Assembly (NCBI RefSeq): GCF_032854445.1
Contig: NC_088302.1
Coordinates: forward strand, 37,142,191 to 37,206,190
Direction of reading: 5' to 3'
Length of the DNA: 64,000 bases
Source: Liolophura sinensis
Lineage: Eukaryota; Mollusca; Polyplacophora; Chitonida; Chitonidae
The notes beneath the pieces are model-generated. The model saw only the letters and a list, made by a program, of their open reading frames with translations, was not told the origin of the DNA and ran no database searches. The position numbers and the translations under genes are program-made. Below are positions 33,687-46,016 of this stretch, piece after piece (position 1 is the first letter of the stretch; the number at the start of each line of letters is the position of its first letter).

Positions 33687-36600
33687 ATATGAAATTATTG
33701 ATAAAATACCCACATAAATAACTACTAAAGAGAAGTATTTTATCAGTTTTGTACAATTCTTAAACCTCTTTACTTGACGCAATGTCCATCTTTTCCATAC
33801 ATATATTTTCATACATAGTTCTGTCTTACACTTACAGTGTACTGTAACACTTGGAAGTTGTCCATGTAGTTTTATCACCAAAATCGTATCATAAAGATGC
33901 TTATATGCATGGCCTTCCGTCTGTACACGTAAAAAAATTGAAATTACAGCAATAATGCATAATTATGTTTCAGGATATATGTAATGACATGTCTTTGGCT
34001 AACGATGCCAGACTGATATAGGAGATCAGCATTAACCCATACAGGATAACTTTAATAATCCATATTGCTGGAATAGTTTGTGCGTTGGATATATACAGTC
34101 TAAATATCACATATACGTTTGTTTTGATCATCTGCAAATACATTTTTCTCCATTACTGAACAAGCCATTTTGTGTTGATGCTTTTTTTTTTTTCTTCACA
34201 TGGGTACTCTGCTTTCATTTATTATTACATTATAGCGAGCTGTATTGTATAATTCAGAAATCAGCAGACGCTCTTGGCAAGATGTGAATGTAGACATCAC
34301 ATTTGCATACAAGTCTCGTATACCAAAGCTTCTATACCCTATAAATAGACTTGAGAGTTGTACGTGTATACGTGTATACGTGTACTGGTCGATAGCAATA
34401 TAAAGTGGAGAATAAAACACTTAGCAGTCTCCATGTGCACAAACCCTGCTCTGATGTGCAGGGAAATATTCCTTGTTTCACTTATGAGAAATGGTTTTAT
34501 TCTTGACGATGTGCAGAACTTCAGAGCCTGGCTTCATCAAATTATTGGCCCCTAAATGATGTTGCAGGTTGGAAAAAAATTCAATCAGAGCTGCAATTAA
34601 AATGGTTTTTTCCATGTAGTTAAAAATAAGTGCACTGACCCTTTACTGCAGAACAATGTATCAACCACAATATGACCTTTTTTCTTGTTCTTCTTGTCCT
34701 TTCTAAGCACTTGTAATTTATGGCTCGGGTCTTGATTGATAAATACTAGCTCTGGTTATACAGTGAGGATTTGCGGAACAAAGCATGGTGGTTTGCTTCA
34801 CTTTCCTCTAGGCAAACCTGTTCACCACCTTACAAGTTAAAAATTCACGAGCATGATGGGTACAGCTTTCAAAATCTAAAAAGAAAACATGTCCGTTATT
34901 ACTTATGTACTGATTTTTTTTTTCTGCAGATTTTGCCAGCTGAATTACACATTACATGGGACGATTGGCATTACAGCATCTTCATGACCAAGTCTGTTCT
35001 TTTGTGATCTTCATCATCCTTCATTTTATGTGCAATATATTAATGAAATGAGAACTTTTTGTGATAACATATATTGACATTATTTAATTGCTCTGTGGAC
35101 ATCATGTTATGTATTTAAGCTTTGAACTGTTTATTATTTCACTGCCATGATATTTTAAGTTGAACTGCAATCTACATGTACGTGCATATCTCTGTGTCTG
35201 AAATCTCACCTTTATGTCCACTAGCGTGTACATGTAGAGTAGATTTGTCATATTACAAATAAGCAGTGTTATAAATACTTCTATTAGTATTACTATATAT
35301 ACATACATGTAGATCGTCTAATCTCTAGGTGTACAAACAAATGCTTCCTGACTGATGTGTGAAAGTTTCGTTGAGCTGTTTAATGCACTAGTAAAATGTT
35401 TGGAGGTAAGACGTTAGATATAAGTATACTATTCAAAACAAAGGTAGGGATATTCTATAGAAAGGAGCCAATATCATTTTAAAATGCACCCCATCCAAAG
35501 TCAGAGGCAAGTTTTTTCAAAAATTTTCAGAGTTGCGACATGTACAAAGATTAATTTATCACGACGTATTGTGAACATCCAGAATGTACTCCTTGTTCAA
35601 TCACATTTATAAAATCGAATCTTTAAGAAACATCAGTTCAACATGCTAAGAGCAGAATATTCCAGACCTCTTGTAGAGTAGTATATTCGATGGTCACATT
35701 TCCTCTTTGTTGCGGACCACTCTGAATCAGTCTCCTGTAGGCAAATTTCTATCCTTTACATGTTGTCAAGCCATATGTAAGGTTACTAAATTAGTTTTGT
35801 CTTGTATAATGTACGTAGGCCTACATGGCAGAGGTACAAGTTTATCTCAGAAATGTACATGTACCTATAGATTGTCAATAGTGCAGTGTTTGTACATGTA
35901 CAGATAGCCCTTGACATTTTTCCTGTAATTCAGCATTAGAATTCCTATTTGTAGTGTGCTGATAATGTAACTGTGTGTACATGTACTAAACCAAGTAATT
36001 TTTGGAAGACCTTGAAAGGCATTTAATCATTATGTTACCATTTTTGTTTTCTTATATAAATCTTGATGTACACGTGTACAAGCCATAATCTATGTAATTA
36101 GTCGTAAACTAAAGCCCTGATTAACATGTAATTTTATTTTGAGTAACATCATTTTTTCAGGATTTGTGTATTTACTATCATTTCACATTTGTGTCCATGT
36201 GTGTTTTATACATGCTCCAATTAAAACTACTGTCACACAGAAAGTGACTTTCTTTATGTACATGTATACACCTGTACTTGTTATATAAGTATTATTTTGG
36301 TTGCACGCATGTATGGAATACAATGAACACGGACTCCTCAATAACAGAAAGACTAGGTTTGACTTGTCTCAAAGTTCTGGTTCAAGCACTGATGCAGCCA
36401 TCACAATTCTATGCCTTCAGTACTGGTCACTGTGTTACTGATAATGCTGCTGTTGCTTCCTAGAATCAACCCCTGACCTGTCAGATGTCTACTGTTTAAG
36501 TGACCTAGCCTCTTTGACTGGCCAGCCTCTAGTCATAAATATTGCTCGATACATGTATGTATATAATTTTTGGTTTCTAAAGATTTTAGTCCTGTCCATG

Positions 36601-36903
36601 CCATGAGATAAAATTACCAATACGTCTGTCCAAATTACAAAAGTATTGTTTTGTTTTTTTTTTTTAAATTTTGTGTATGCAACCATTTTCACCATTTTAT
36701 GAACCGTCATTTTAAGAAGTAGTACATATGTGTATTAGGGAAATTCTGCAGCTTTAGGATTTATACAGTATTTAATATTAAACACTGTTTTCAAATAATG
36801 GTCATGTATTACATATTCATAAGCATTTGGTTACTGCATCCTTAGCAAATTGTATCTTGGTCTGCTTAGTGATGAAAGACTGAGGAGAACAGTTGGCTGT
36901 TAA

Positions 36904-37114
36904 AGCTGCAGTCAGATACCACTCATTGGAGTTTTCATAGTGATTTAAAATCAAGTTCCAAGTCTGAGTGAAGACATCATGCTACTCTGAAACAAGATCA
37001 GATCTGCCTTATGTTTTGTCAATGAATCCAGTCTAGATATTTTTTTTTTTCGAATAAAGAAGCATGTTTATCCTTAACCTGTAATTTTGATCAAAGATGC
37101 TGTGTGACTGCAGC
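36904..37114 (+). mobile_element. TTAA-flanked MITE (piggyBac-type candidate)
   Basis: Inverted ends AGCTGCAGTCA (left) and TGACTGCAGC (right) enclose about 211 bp without coding capacity. Each end is bordered by TTAA (36900-36903 and 37115-37118), the target duplication of piggyBac elements. It includes a T-run and an AATAAA. Confidence 0.65.
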
Positions 37115-38138
37115 TTAAGTCGATTTCGATGGATATGCAGTGTGTGACTGGCAGGGGAAACTTGTGAAATATCATGATCTCAGTAAATAGCCACACCTGC
37201 TATCATTTGCCATGAGCGCACGTTTGCAAGGTGTATATGCAAGCAAATTCTGAGCGCATTATTCTGTGTAGACTGATAAACTTATACTTTTTGTGAAGCC
37301 CTGAAATTGGTCAATCCAACTAATGTACTTTTGTCTCCAAATTTGAGTTAAAAGCATGCATAAATTGCACTGAAAGTTGCTCTTTCATATGCGATAAGGT
37401 TGAGGAAAGAAGGTAATGTCAGAGCTATTTACTTAAAGTGTGGTGATCGTGAAGTAACATTTTTTTTTTACAATGGAAAATGAAATGGGTTTTCAACCAA
37501 GGAATTGTGTTAAATATGTGACATTGATTTTACGGTTAAATTTTGCAGATGGATACAGTGTGTGTATGAAGAAGATTATTTGTTACATCCTTGAGGGAAA
37601 ATTTTAAAGGTCAGAACAGACAACCCATCTGATTTGGAATGGCAGGTGTCAGTGACCTGAACATGCCTCAGTGATTGGACATGTTGCTCTTTGTATCATG
37701 TGTTCCTCTGTCCACTATGTGGGACTCTGCAAATGACATACTGCATATTCACTCTCTTATCCATTTCTTTCTGGAGTCAGTCTTTTCCTGTGACTACAGC
37801 TTCCCCTAGTCGTAATGCTTACAGTCTAAATAAAAAGACAATAACACTGACCTTTACACTTTGACTTGCATTTATTTCCAAAGCATAGAAAATTACTTTA
37901 ATAGATCTACGTGCACTTTGATTTCAGAAAATGTTCATAGTCACTGTCCTTTTAAGCATACTCTACAAAAATATACATGCACAAAGCAATTTTATATCGT
38001 TTTTGAGTTTGAATTTTATAACGTGTTAACTCAACAATACCCCCTTACAAGTGTAGGTATTACTATCAATTGTGGCTTCAATTTCCACCAGATTTTCCGA
38101 TTTTAGGGCAGTAATCCAGGATCTATGGTAGCGTGAGT

Positions 38139-38206
38139 GGTCGGTAATCACAGTTCACAACACGAAAGTTTAGCATTGTGAAGAGCATGAACTGTGATTA
38201 CTGACC
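38139..38206 (+). ncRNA. Hairpin, possible small-RNA precursor
   Basis: Arm GGTCGGTAATCACAGTTCA (38139-38157) and arm TGAACTGTGATTACTGACC (38188-38206) pair over 19 bp with one mismatch (a G-A opposition). The 30-nt loop contains a further CACAA/TTGTG pairing. The size and shape resemble a pre-miRNA, but I do not recognise the sequence. It could instead be a small MITE remnant. Confidence 0.3.
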
Positions 38207-38844
38207 AATCTGTTCTCAGGCTTTGAAGCCACACCTGATAATGAATACTTACTTGTTGAGTTAACACATTATTCAATACTTTGAGAAAACAATATAAAAT
38301 TGCTATTTGCGTGTGTATTATTGTTGAGTTTATATATGTGTAATTTCTTCACTTGCTATTGTTTGACAGTGTTTCCTTGTAGCTACGCTCCTGATATCAA
38401 TGGATGAATCTTCATACTTTACTGTTAATGAGTAAAGTCTAAGATATACGTGCTGGTATTACCAGTCTGCTTTTTTATCCGGCCAGTCCCAGTAATACTG
38501 ACATATTCATAGGGATGCCTTAATATACTGGAATGGTATGCTGAAAACACCAGACATGATACCCCACCCAGTCCCATTTTGCCCACCAGTGCTTAGTCTG
38601 TCTCCTTACAATTTGGCCACTAAAGTGCCGTCTGACCCTATCATGTATGAGAATCAACAATAGCCATGCAGGATTTCATGATGTGCTGCCATTATTGCTG
38701 GCTTATGGTTGCAATTAGGTATCATGCTATTAGGTGATTGTCATGACAGCCAGGAGCTGGAAAGGCGATGACCAGGCTTGCATGGGTGAAATTCAAGACA
38801 ATTTCACACCAAGAGAGGTGCCAAAACGAATATAACTCATCATT

Positions 38845-39096
38845 CATTTATTTATTTGAGTGGTGTTTTACGCTGTACTAAAGAATATTTCACTTATACG
38901 ACAGCGAACAGCATTATGGTGGAAGGAAACCGGGCAGTGCCCCGGGGAAACCCACGACCATCAGCAGGTTGCTGCAGACCTTCCCACTTACAACCGGATA
39001 GGAAGCCAGAATGAGCTGGACTTGAACCCACAACAACCGCATTGGTGTGAGGCTCCTGAGTCATTACGCTGCGCTAGCGGACTAACCAACTGAGCC
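38845..39096 (-). mobile_element. tRNA-derived SINE, full length, minus strand
   Basis: All parts are present in reverse order, ending in the head complement ACTAACCAACTGAGCC. A perfect 13-bp duplication, ATAACTCATCATT, flanks it at 38832-38844 and 39097-39109. Confidence 0.92.
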
Positions 39097-39334
39097 ATAA
39101 CTCATCATTGCTGCTTTTATATTACACAGTTGGATTCACTGATCTTTTTTTTTTTTTTTTAGAATTTTCCATTTAATGCACTGGAAGATACACCTTTAAA
39201 CAGATGTATACAATGTGACCATTCAACAAAACACCAAGGCTTCAAGTCTAAACAAGAAAGATTAGTACAGATACCTAAGATTTTTTTTAGCCAGTGTTTC
39301 AACTAGACAGTATAAACTCACAGGCTATGTGAGA

Positions 39335-39340
39335 TTTATT
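39335..39340 (-). other. COA5: Candidate COA5 polyadenylation signal
   Basis: AATAAA on the minus strand about 365 bp past the COA5 stop. One of several possible sites. Confidence 0.25.
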
Positions 39341-39703
39341 CTTGTAAAAAAAAACAAAAACAAAAAAAACAACCCCAATCATCAGTCTTAACCAACACAA
39401 AACACAGGTAGAAAATGCCTCCTGATCTATCAGTCTGTAGACAGCACCATATTTTACCTTCACTTCACAGCTAGATGTCTTTACAACTACGGATAAAATT
39501 ACAATGTCCTCTTTCCCTTGATTAATTTTAAATAATACAGTGTATATTATCGCCAGTGATACACACTGTGGTTAAACATACATACACATGTACTGAAGAG
39601 TCTTGTTGCCAAATTTCTGCTACAACAGGTGGTGCCCCACATAACTGCATCCTGCACATGTTCACACAGATCAGTACTGAGTAGCCTTTCTACTGTACAC
39701 ACA

Positions 39704-39745
39704 TCAATAGCCTTTCCTTCCTCTAAACCGTGTTCTCATATCCAG
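39704..39745 (-). CDS. COA5: COA5 coding exon 3
   Basis: Follows CCTCAG and encodes LDMRTRFRGRKGY then TGA. Easily missed because it is only 42 bp. Confidence 0.9.
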   Translation of the reverse strand: MDMRTRFRGRKGY

Positions 39746-41908
39746 CTGAGGAAACAGAGACACAAAGTTAGCATTATTAGAGAATACTGATGGCTTATTT
39801 GCTTTGGGTTTAAGGTTGTTTCAGTATTGCTCTGTTTATGTCAAAAGGGTGTCTCCAATGCTGTCATATCTGTAGTGCTGCCTCACTAGAACACAATGCT
39901 GAAGACACCAGACACCCACCTGTTGACATTTATTTATTTGATTGGTGTTTTATGCTGTACTTGAAAATATTTCACTTTATACATAACAGTGACCAGAGTT
40001 ATGGTGGGAGGAAACCGGGCAGAACTTGGAGAAAACCAACGAACATCTGTACATTGGTAGCAGACCTTCCTGCATCCAGCATGAGCTCAAGACTGCACTG
40101 GTGAGGGGCTCTTGAGTTGGCACTCTACCCACCTCGGCCACGGAAGTATACAGGCACTGGATGAACCAGAGCTTGCGTATAACTATACCTTGTTTATTAC
40201 AATAAAACAAAAATAGCCTCCATAATATAAGCTGATGTCTCATACACACTATCTGCTGGATACTTTTCAAGTAAATTTCAGGTGAAAAACAATCAAAACA
40301 GCAACAGATTGAAAAGTATGTGCTTCAAATGCACAATTTCACAGTGGATTCAATATCAATTCACCTAAGGTGATGGCATTTTCATTATAAATGTACATGT
40401 AGATGGGTGCTATCCATTAAATTGTGTATATGAAATCACATTTATCTATTGTAATAAAAATGGAACAAGGTTAACTTCAAATAAATGTATGATGTGTGTT
40501 ATGCTTGACTACCTCACTAAAAAGTTTTTCAACAATTCACCTATACAAAGCTCACTATAAATGACACCTGGCTCATTACTGCTTGCAATTATGCGTATTC
40601 ACTTCATATTTTTTATGCTTCTCTGTTTGGCAAATCTGGGTGTATGTAATAAAATGCTGTTGTGACAGTTTAGTGGTTGGTCTTTATGATTAAAGACATT
40701 GCATAACAACACATTTAATCAAGCTAAATGTATGGACTAAATGCAAGGGAATTTACTGCAATCTAATATTGACAATCATATCAATTACAGAAAGCTAACT
40801 TTTGTAAAGAAACTCAGTTGCCCGAAAGCATGCGTTTGTAAGATTAAAGGGAGACAATTTCATCTGTTTTCACAGGTTACCTCCCATCCTTGATAGTTTT
40901 CTGAAAGTACCATTCTCTATGACAGATCGGAAGCTAGAGACCAAACGGCATGGGTGAAGAAAACAGTTCTCCCAACGTTATTGCATAGGAAAATGCCTAT
41001 TTTCGAATCCCTGTCAGTGATCTTGCATCTGCTGGATTTGTATAATTTTCTTCATTCAAGAATCAATAATTACATTTTCCAAATGAATCTGTACTCACCA
41101 ATGACCGTTTACACTCATAAAATGCCCTTCTCAGGCTGTAGCACTCTTCTGGGATATTTGGGTCATTTTTCAACATCAAACATTCCTTTGGTGTTTTACC
41201 ATGCTGGGGTGGAAAATTGAAACAAGACAGAAAATTACAAAATAATAACATGATTTTAATGTTTATATAATATAGATATTTTGCTCTAATCACGAGTAAG
41301 CACAATTATCATGAAGAATATAATTTAAGGCCAGGTGAAAAGAGATACAAATCCATTTCAATTTTTAATCTGCAATGAAATTAAATTTGGTATTTACCTC
41401 CTTTTTAGGAGTGCAGGTATATGAGGGTAGGTGTAAAAAAGTTAACTATCACAAAGTTGGGAGAGCAAATGCAACTTAAATATAAGAATTCAGTTTTTTA
41501 AAAGTCTTGGCATGAATGGCACTTATCTAATTTTACACCTGAACTCTCCACTTGCTGAGTTCATGTATTTATTTTTAGGGAATAATAGAGTTAAAGTGGT
41601 ATTAAAATTAGAAAAATTGTAAAAAAAATTAAATGCCTTTAACATCAAGATACATCAACATCATCACCAGTTAAGAACAATTCCAAGAAATTTTTACCTG
41701 TATTATCATCATCACATTAAGGTTAATTAACTTTGTGTACAAACTACGTAACTCTTAAAATATCTTTGATCTGAGGTGCCATAAGAATACATACCACTCT
41801 AACACAGTCACTCTTTAATAAGCATTCTTTCAGGTCGTCCCTTAGACCAGAACAAGCCACTTTAGGCTTCTTGTCCACATCTTCTTTATCTTCATAATAT
41901 TTCGGCAT
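39704..41908 (-). CDS. COA5: Cytochrome c oxidase assembly factor 5 (PET191 homologue), three exons
   Basis: COA5/PET191 is a small twin CX9C protein of the mitochondrial intermembrane space, needed for assembly of respiratory complex IV (family knowledge). Minus-strand exons 41908-41795, 41203-41099 and 39745-39704 join in phase 0 with GT..AG borders, giving 86 residues (human 74). The N-terminus MPKYYEDK is the family signature. Cysteines at 19 and 29, and at 59 and 69, form the two CX9C pairs; further cysteines are at 35 and 46. The C-terminal TRFRGRKGY is also diagnostic. No signal peptide, as expected for MIA40-dependent import. The exon holding the ATG begins three bases upstream after TTTCAG, so the 5' UTR must be split; a donor TTTTG|GTAGGT at 44089/44088 is a candidate. 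It is divergent from UNC50. Confidence 0.95.
39928..40146 (-). mobile_element. tRNA-derived SINE, shortened, in COA5 intron 2
   Basis: Tail CATTTATTTATTTGATTGGT, body with AGTTATGGTGGGAGGAAACC; part of the body and head are deleted. Confidence 0.8.
41099..41203 (-). CDS. COA5: COA5 coding exon 2
   Basis: Follows TTTCCACCCCAG, ends TCATTG|GTGAGT, 35 codons. It holds the second CX9C pair within PEECYSLRRAFYECKRSL. Confidence 0.93.
41795..41908 (-). CDS. COA5: COA5 coding exon 1
   Basis: ATG through AGAGTG|GTATGT, 38 codons, with the first CX9C pair in ACSGLRDDLKECLLKSDC. Confidence 0.93.
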
Positions 41909-41911
41909 TGT

Positions 41912-44088
41912 CTGAAACATTTGTATGTATCCATATTCATATCAAAATAAGAAAGAATAAAGACAATAAACACAGCTTTGAAGGAACAATGGATGACCCA
42001 GCTGAAAAAGTACTGATTTCTTCATGTAGAATATTCTTTGAGCCAAAATATGCTTTAGTGTGACATTTCAAGCTTTAAATCTAGAATGTTCTTCCTACAA
42101 GTACATGATTACCCTTACAAATGACATTTGCAGAAGATGTTTGTGAAACAGTATATGAAATTGGTATATATACATGTATGAGCTTGAGTTTTGTCAACAT
42201 CAAGAATCATAGACTCAAAGTAACTCAGTACTTCATTTGCAAGCAGGTGGAGTAAGAAATACATTTAATATTGGATGATCACTGATGCTTTCAAACATGG
42301 CTCAAAATAGTTCATAAGCTCTATATTTTGGACCTATGACGTGAGGCTCTGGAAATCAGGAGCGACATGCCAACCTCATAAAAATTTTGAGGAAATCTCA
42401 CAAGACAGAGGACGTTTAAGTAATTAAAAATAAGAACTGCACTGCTTTGTAGTAACCTTTTATTATATCAATTATCCAGTTGTTTCTGTTGACAACTCTG
42501 TTTAAATGCACCTAGAATTACAAGAGCTAAGGGTGATATCTGGACATTTTCGAAGTCTTGCAATCCCCATACACTTTACCAGGTTTTAGACTATCAGGAC
42601 AGACTGTATTACTTACATGTACATGTAGTATGTACAGCTTAGTAAAGCTTCCTCGAGCCCATCCTGATGTCTGATATACAAGGATTCCCACAGCTATCTG
42701 TTTTACAGAATTTCTGATTCAAACAAGTTTACCAACATCTATCATAAATGTTTCTAATTTGAATTTTGGCAAAGTAGGAGATGGATATTTGAAATACCAC
42801 AATTAAAAATGATATCCTAATACCCAAGTATTATTATCCTGATACCAACATATTTAAAGGCGAAGACCCCCAAAAAGTAAATAAAGCAAAGAGAAAAAGT
42901 TCCTATGGAAGAAATCTTCCAGGCTCATACCTGCATGGGCCTACATGTATTGTAATTTAAACTGCCAAATTATAAAAAAAAAAAAAAGACAGTGAAAGCT
43001 CATGAACTGTTTTGAATTAAAAATTTCAACTGATGAATATTACTCTTGATACAACATGGTTTACTCTTGCAGAAAATGAGATTTCTACAAACGGTTGACT
43101 TGAGGAAAAGTAAGACGGGCTGAAGTTGTAAATGTAATTGAAATATTCTTGCTGGATAATACAAGGACCTGTTCGAGGCTCCATGAGTCCAGCTCCATGT
43201 TGGACTATCAGAGCTAATTTAAAGTAAAAGAAAGCTAAAGTATGAAATAAGGTTCATCATTTTCCTGATGTTCACCAGAAGGAAGGAATTTTTGAGAATA
43301 TTAATTCACTGATTATCCACTCGTGGGTAAAAAGATCTATTCCAAAATTCAGTGATGTGATTAGAGTTGGAAAAACTTTCTGTGACCTCAGAGTTCCGAT
43401 TGTATGGTCCATAAAGCCCATCTAATAATTCAAATGTTTGAAGGCCTTTAACTTTATTCACAAAAATTTAAAAAAATAAATGAAAGTGTATAGTTTTAAG
43501 TGGTCTATTAAGTGATGCCTACTTCTATTTTTAGATGTCTTTTTCTTTAAATGTCTGAAATGGTGAAATTATACATTCTAAAGATACTTTCCACAGGTGT
43601 AACATTGGGCACCACTGCTGAAGTAGTTATTGAACTAACATATATAGCATGTACACACTTAGTTCAGTATATAACCACGAGAAGCTAGTTAAACTGGGGA
43701 GAACTAGGATCAAATCCTCGTACCAAACTAGTTGCTGCCTCCCTCTAGTGGATGTGTCACTCGAATCAGAGTTACACGTTTGCAATTATTGGTGCTCAAC
43801 ACGGAGAGGATAACAGTCTATTCTTCTCTCAAACGCTCTCAGCCGAACAAAATATTGCCAAACCTAACGTCAAAGCAATCTCGAAATACATCAGTGTCTG
43901 CAAACTTTAAGGCGTGGATACGTAGGCCTACATATTTGATGTTAATTTTTATCTCAAACGCCATGAAAAACCGCCAAGGCAACCGAATCAGTTTTTAAAT
44001 TGCGCCCTGACGTTGGTCAGGGCGCCATCCTTGGCAAATCTAGCGTCAGAATAATTTGGGAATAGACCTAAAGCATCCATGTACCTAC
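41912..44088. other. COA5: Probable COA5 5' UTR intron
   Basis: Between the acceptor of the ATG exon and a candidate minus-strand donor. AT-rich, no repeat or exon recognised. Confidence 0.35.
44002..44025. repeat. Perfect 10-bp inverted repeat
   Basis: GCGCCCTGAC, loop GTTG, GTCAGGGCGC. A GC-rich hairpin close to the COA5/UNC50 control region. Function unknown. Confidence 0.8.
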
Positions 44089-44229
44089 CAAAAGCTAGCA
44101 AAGTAGTTTTGCAGACACCAGTTTTCGACACCACGGGCTATATACCTTTTTCTTGTAAAAAAAAAAATATGAATTACACTATTTGTCCAATTGTTAGCTA
44201 CTAACTAGACACGTAAAGTTGACAACTCT

Positions 44230-44420
44230 TTCACTACACGATGAGAGATAAATATTGATAAGCTAACGACACTTTACAGTTCCGGCACCTGTCAACTGGG
44301 CGCAGCCATTTTGAGAACTGTCAAGTTAGCACATGCGCGGTTTATCATCTTCACTGTTCCGGTGGCCAAGCTGGACGTTTGTTGATGTTGACGAGTTCAA
44401 ACAGCGAAAGAAGCCAAGTA
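44230..44420. promoter_or_regulatory. Probable bidirectional promoter COA5/UNC50
   Basis: A CpG-containing segment between the divergent genes. It has two ETS cores (TTCCGG at 44280-44285 and 44357-44362), a YY1-like GCAGCCATTTTG at 44302-44313 and an NRF1-like CATGCGCG at 44332. These factors are typical of nuclear genes for mitochondrial proteins such as COA5. Start sites are not known. Confidence 0.5.
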
Positions 44421-45979
44421 TTTATGTGGTACGTTATCATATTTACACTTGAACTGTTCAGGAATTGGACAGCATTCACCTCTAGCCGATGGAAATCTCA
44501 TCGAATGAACTAACTTGCTGTGAACTACTGTTTGATGTTTGTACTTATTTTTGTTACACGTTGTTGTTGTTTGACAGATTGTTACCAACACTTACTTTCT
44601 AACTAACTAAAAGTGACTAACTGAAGAAATCTTATTACAATCAAACGTAATTAAGCTACAATAGCATTTCGCAATACAAGGGAACACAGGGCCGTTATCT
44701 TTCTTCTTAGGTTATTCTGCGCGAATCTGTGCAGATGTAAAATTCCTACAGTCCTAAAGTTTCTACAGTCATTTCATATCCTACCAATTTCTGTCCAATG
44801 TCTTTTGATACCCCAGAAATGTTATAAGGATTGCGTAGTTCCTGAATGGGTAAGTCTCATATCGAGCATCATAGGTGAGAGAGTTATGGTGTCAAACAAT
44901 GCCAGATGTGTCAGATTCATTAATTCACAAAACAAGCACATTTTCATATACTATCGCACTGCGACCGTAAGCTGTGTGTCCCCATTTCGATGTCGTACGG
45001 GAACTGAAGGTGGACTTAACATGCCGAGTGTGACTATCATGATTGCCATAGGGATTATCTCCCTTGAATGTGCTCATATCATGTGATTTGTACGGGGTAC
45101 TATCAAAACAATGTGGTACCCATCATGGGGCAGAGTCTGAAAATATACCTGATTGTAAATCTGTGCAGTTGTCATGGATTGTTTTTGATTTAGCAAGACT
45201 CAGAACAGGTTAGTTGATTATGGGAACGACTCGTTTTACAAAGGTGTACGCGAGGGAAGTTTTAATGCACGTTTGAAGATGCTGTAAATGTTCCTTACTA
45301 TCAATGCAACACATTTGGGGCTGTTTCCCATGGTAACTCACGCGACTATGTTGCTCGATCTGAGAGTTCAATGATTTGATTGCAGTGTCACAGTGATACT
45401 GATAGCCGATCTCCTTAAACAGTGTACCAACTTAAACAGCATGTAGTTGACTAAAATTAAACAACTAACTGTATGTTAGTGCTTACTTGAAGAAATATTA
45501 ATGTAAGTGCCCCTGAACAATGAATTGATATAGTCTATCAGTTCTACAAGACTATGGGGCCTCCGTGGCTCAGTTGGTTAGTGCACTAGCGCAGTGTAAT
45601 GACCGAGGAGTTTCTCACCAATGCGGTCGCTGTGAGTTCAAGTCCAGATCATGCTGGCTTCCTCTCAGGCCGTACGTGGGAAGGTTTGTCAGCAACCTGC
45701 GGATGGTCGTGTGTTTCCCCCGGGCTCTGTCCAGTTTCCACCCACCATAATGGTGGCCGCCGTCATATAAGTGAAATTTTCTTGAGTACGGCATAAAACA
45801 CCAAAATTTACAGTGTATGAAATGCATTCATTCAAGGGTTATGAAAAAAAACTCATCTTGACAATCAATATAAAATTATTTTGCTGAAAATGCAGACCTG
45901 TCACACGTGAAGTACATTGGCAGTTTGGATTCTGTAATTTCTCCTGAGACTCCACTATTTTTCATTTATTTTTTTCCAG
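44421..45979. other. UNC50: Probable UNC50 5' UTR exon and intron
   Basis: A strong donor, AATGG|GTAAGT (exon end 44849), could close a leader exon; the acceptor TTTTTTTCCAG at 45979 precedes the coding exon. One SINE (45556) lies in the inferred intron. Confidence 0.35.
45556..45806 (+). mobile_element. tRNA-derived SINE, plus strand
   Basis: Head GGGCCTCCGTGGCTCAGTTG with B box GTGAGTTCAAGTCC, complete body, ending GCATAAAACACCAAAA. The usual AAATAAAT tail is missing and no target duplication is clear. Confidence 0.85.
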
Positions 45980-46016
45980 ATCTGTGATCATTGTGTGACA
46001 AATTGGTTGTCACTTC

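Larger units (their letters stand above)
28904..39703. other. Intergenic stretch between SCOC and COA5
   Basis: No gene recognised in about 10.8 kb. It holds six SINE copies or fragments (listed separately), a TTAA-flanked MITE (36904) and a hairpin (38139). The right edge includes the likely COA5 3' UTR. Open frames of 100-140 codons here (30394, 31243) lack motifs and are AT-rich. Confidence 0.4.

Noticed and set aside
43732-43998. 88-codon plus frame left of the COA5/UNC50 promoter
   Set aside because: It lies in the inferred COA5 5' intron, with no motif or splice support.
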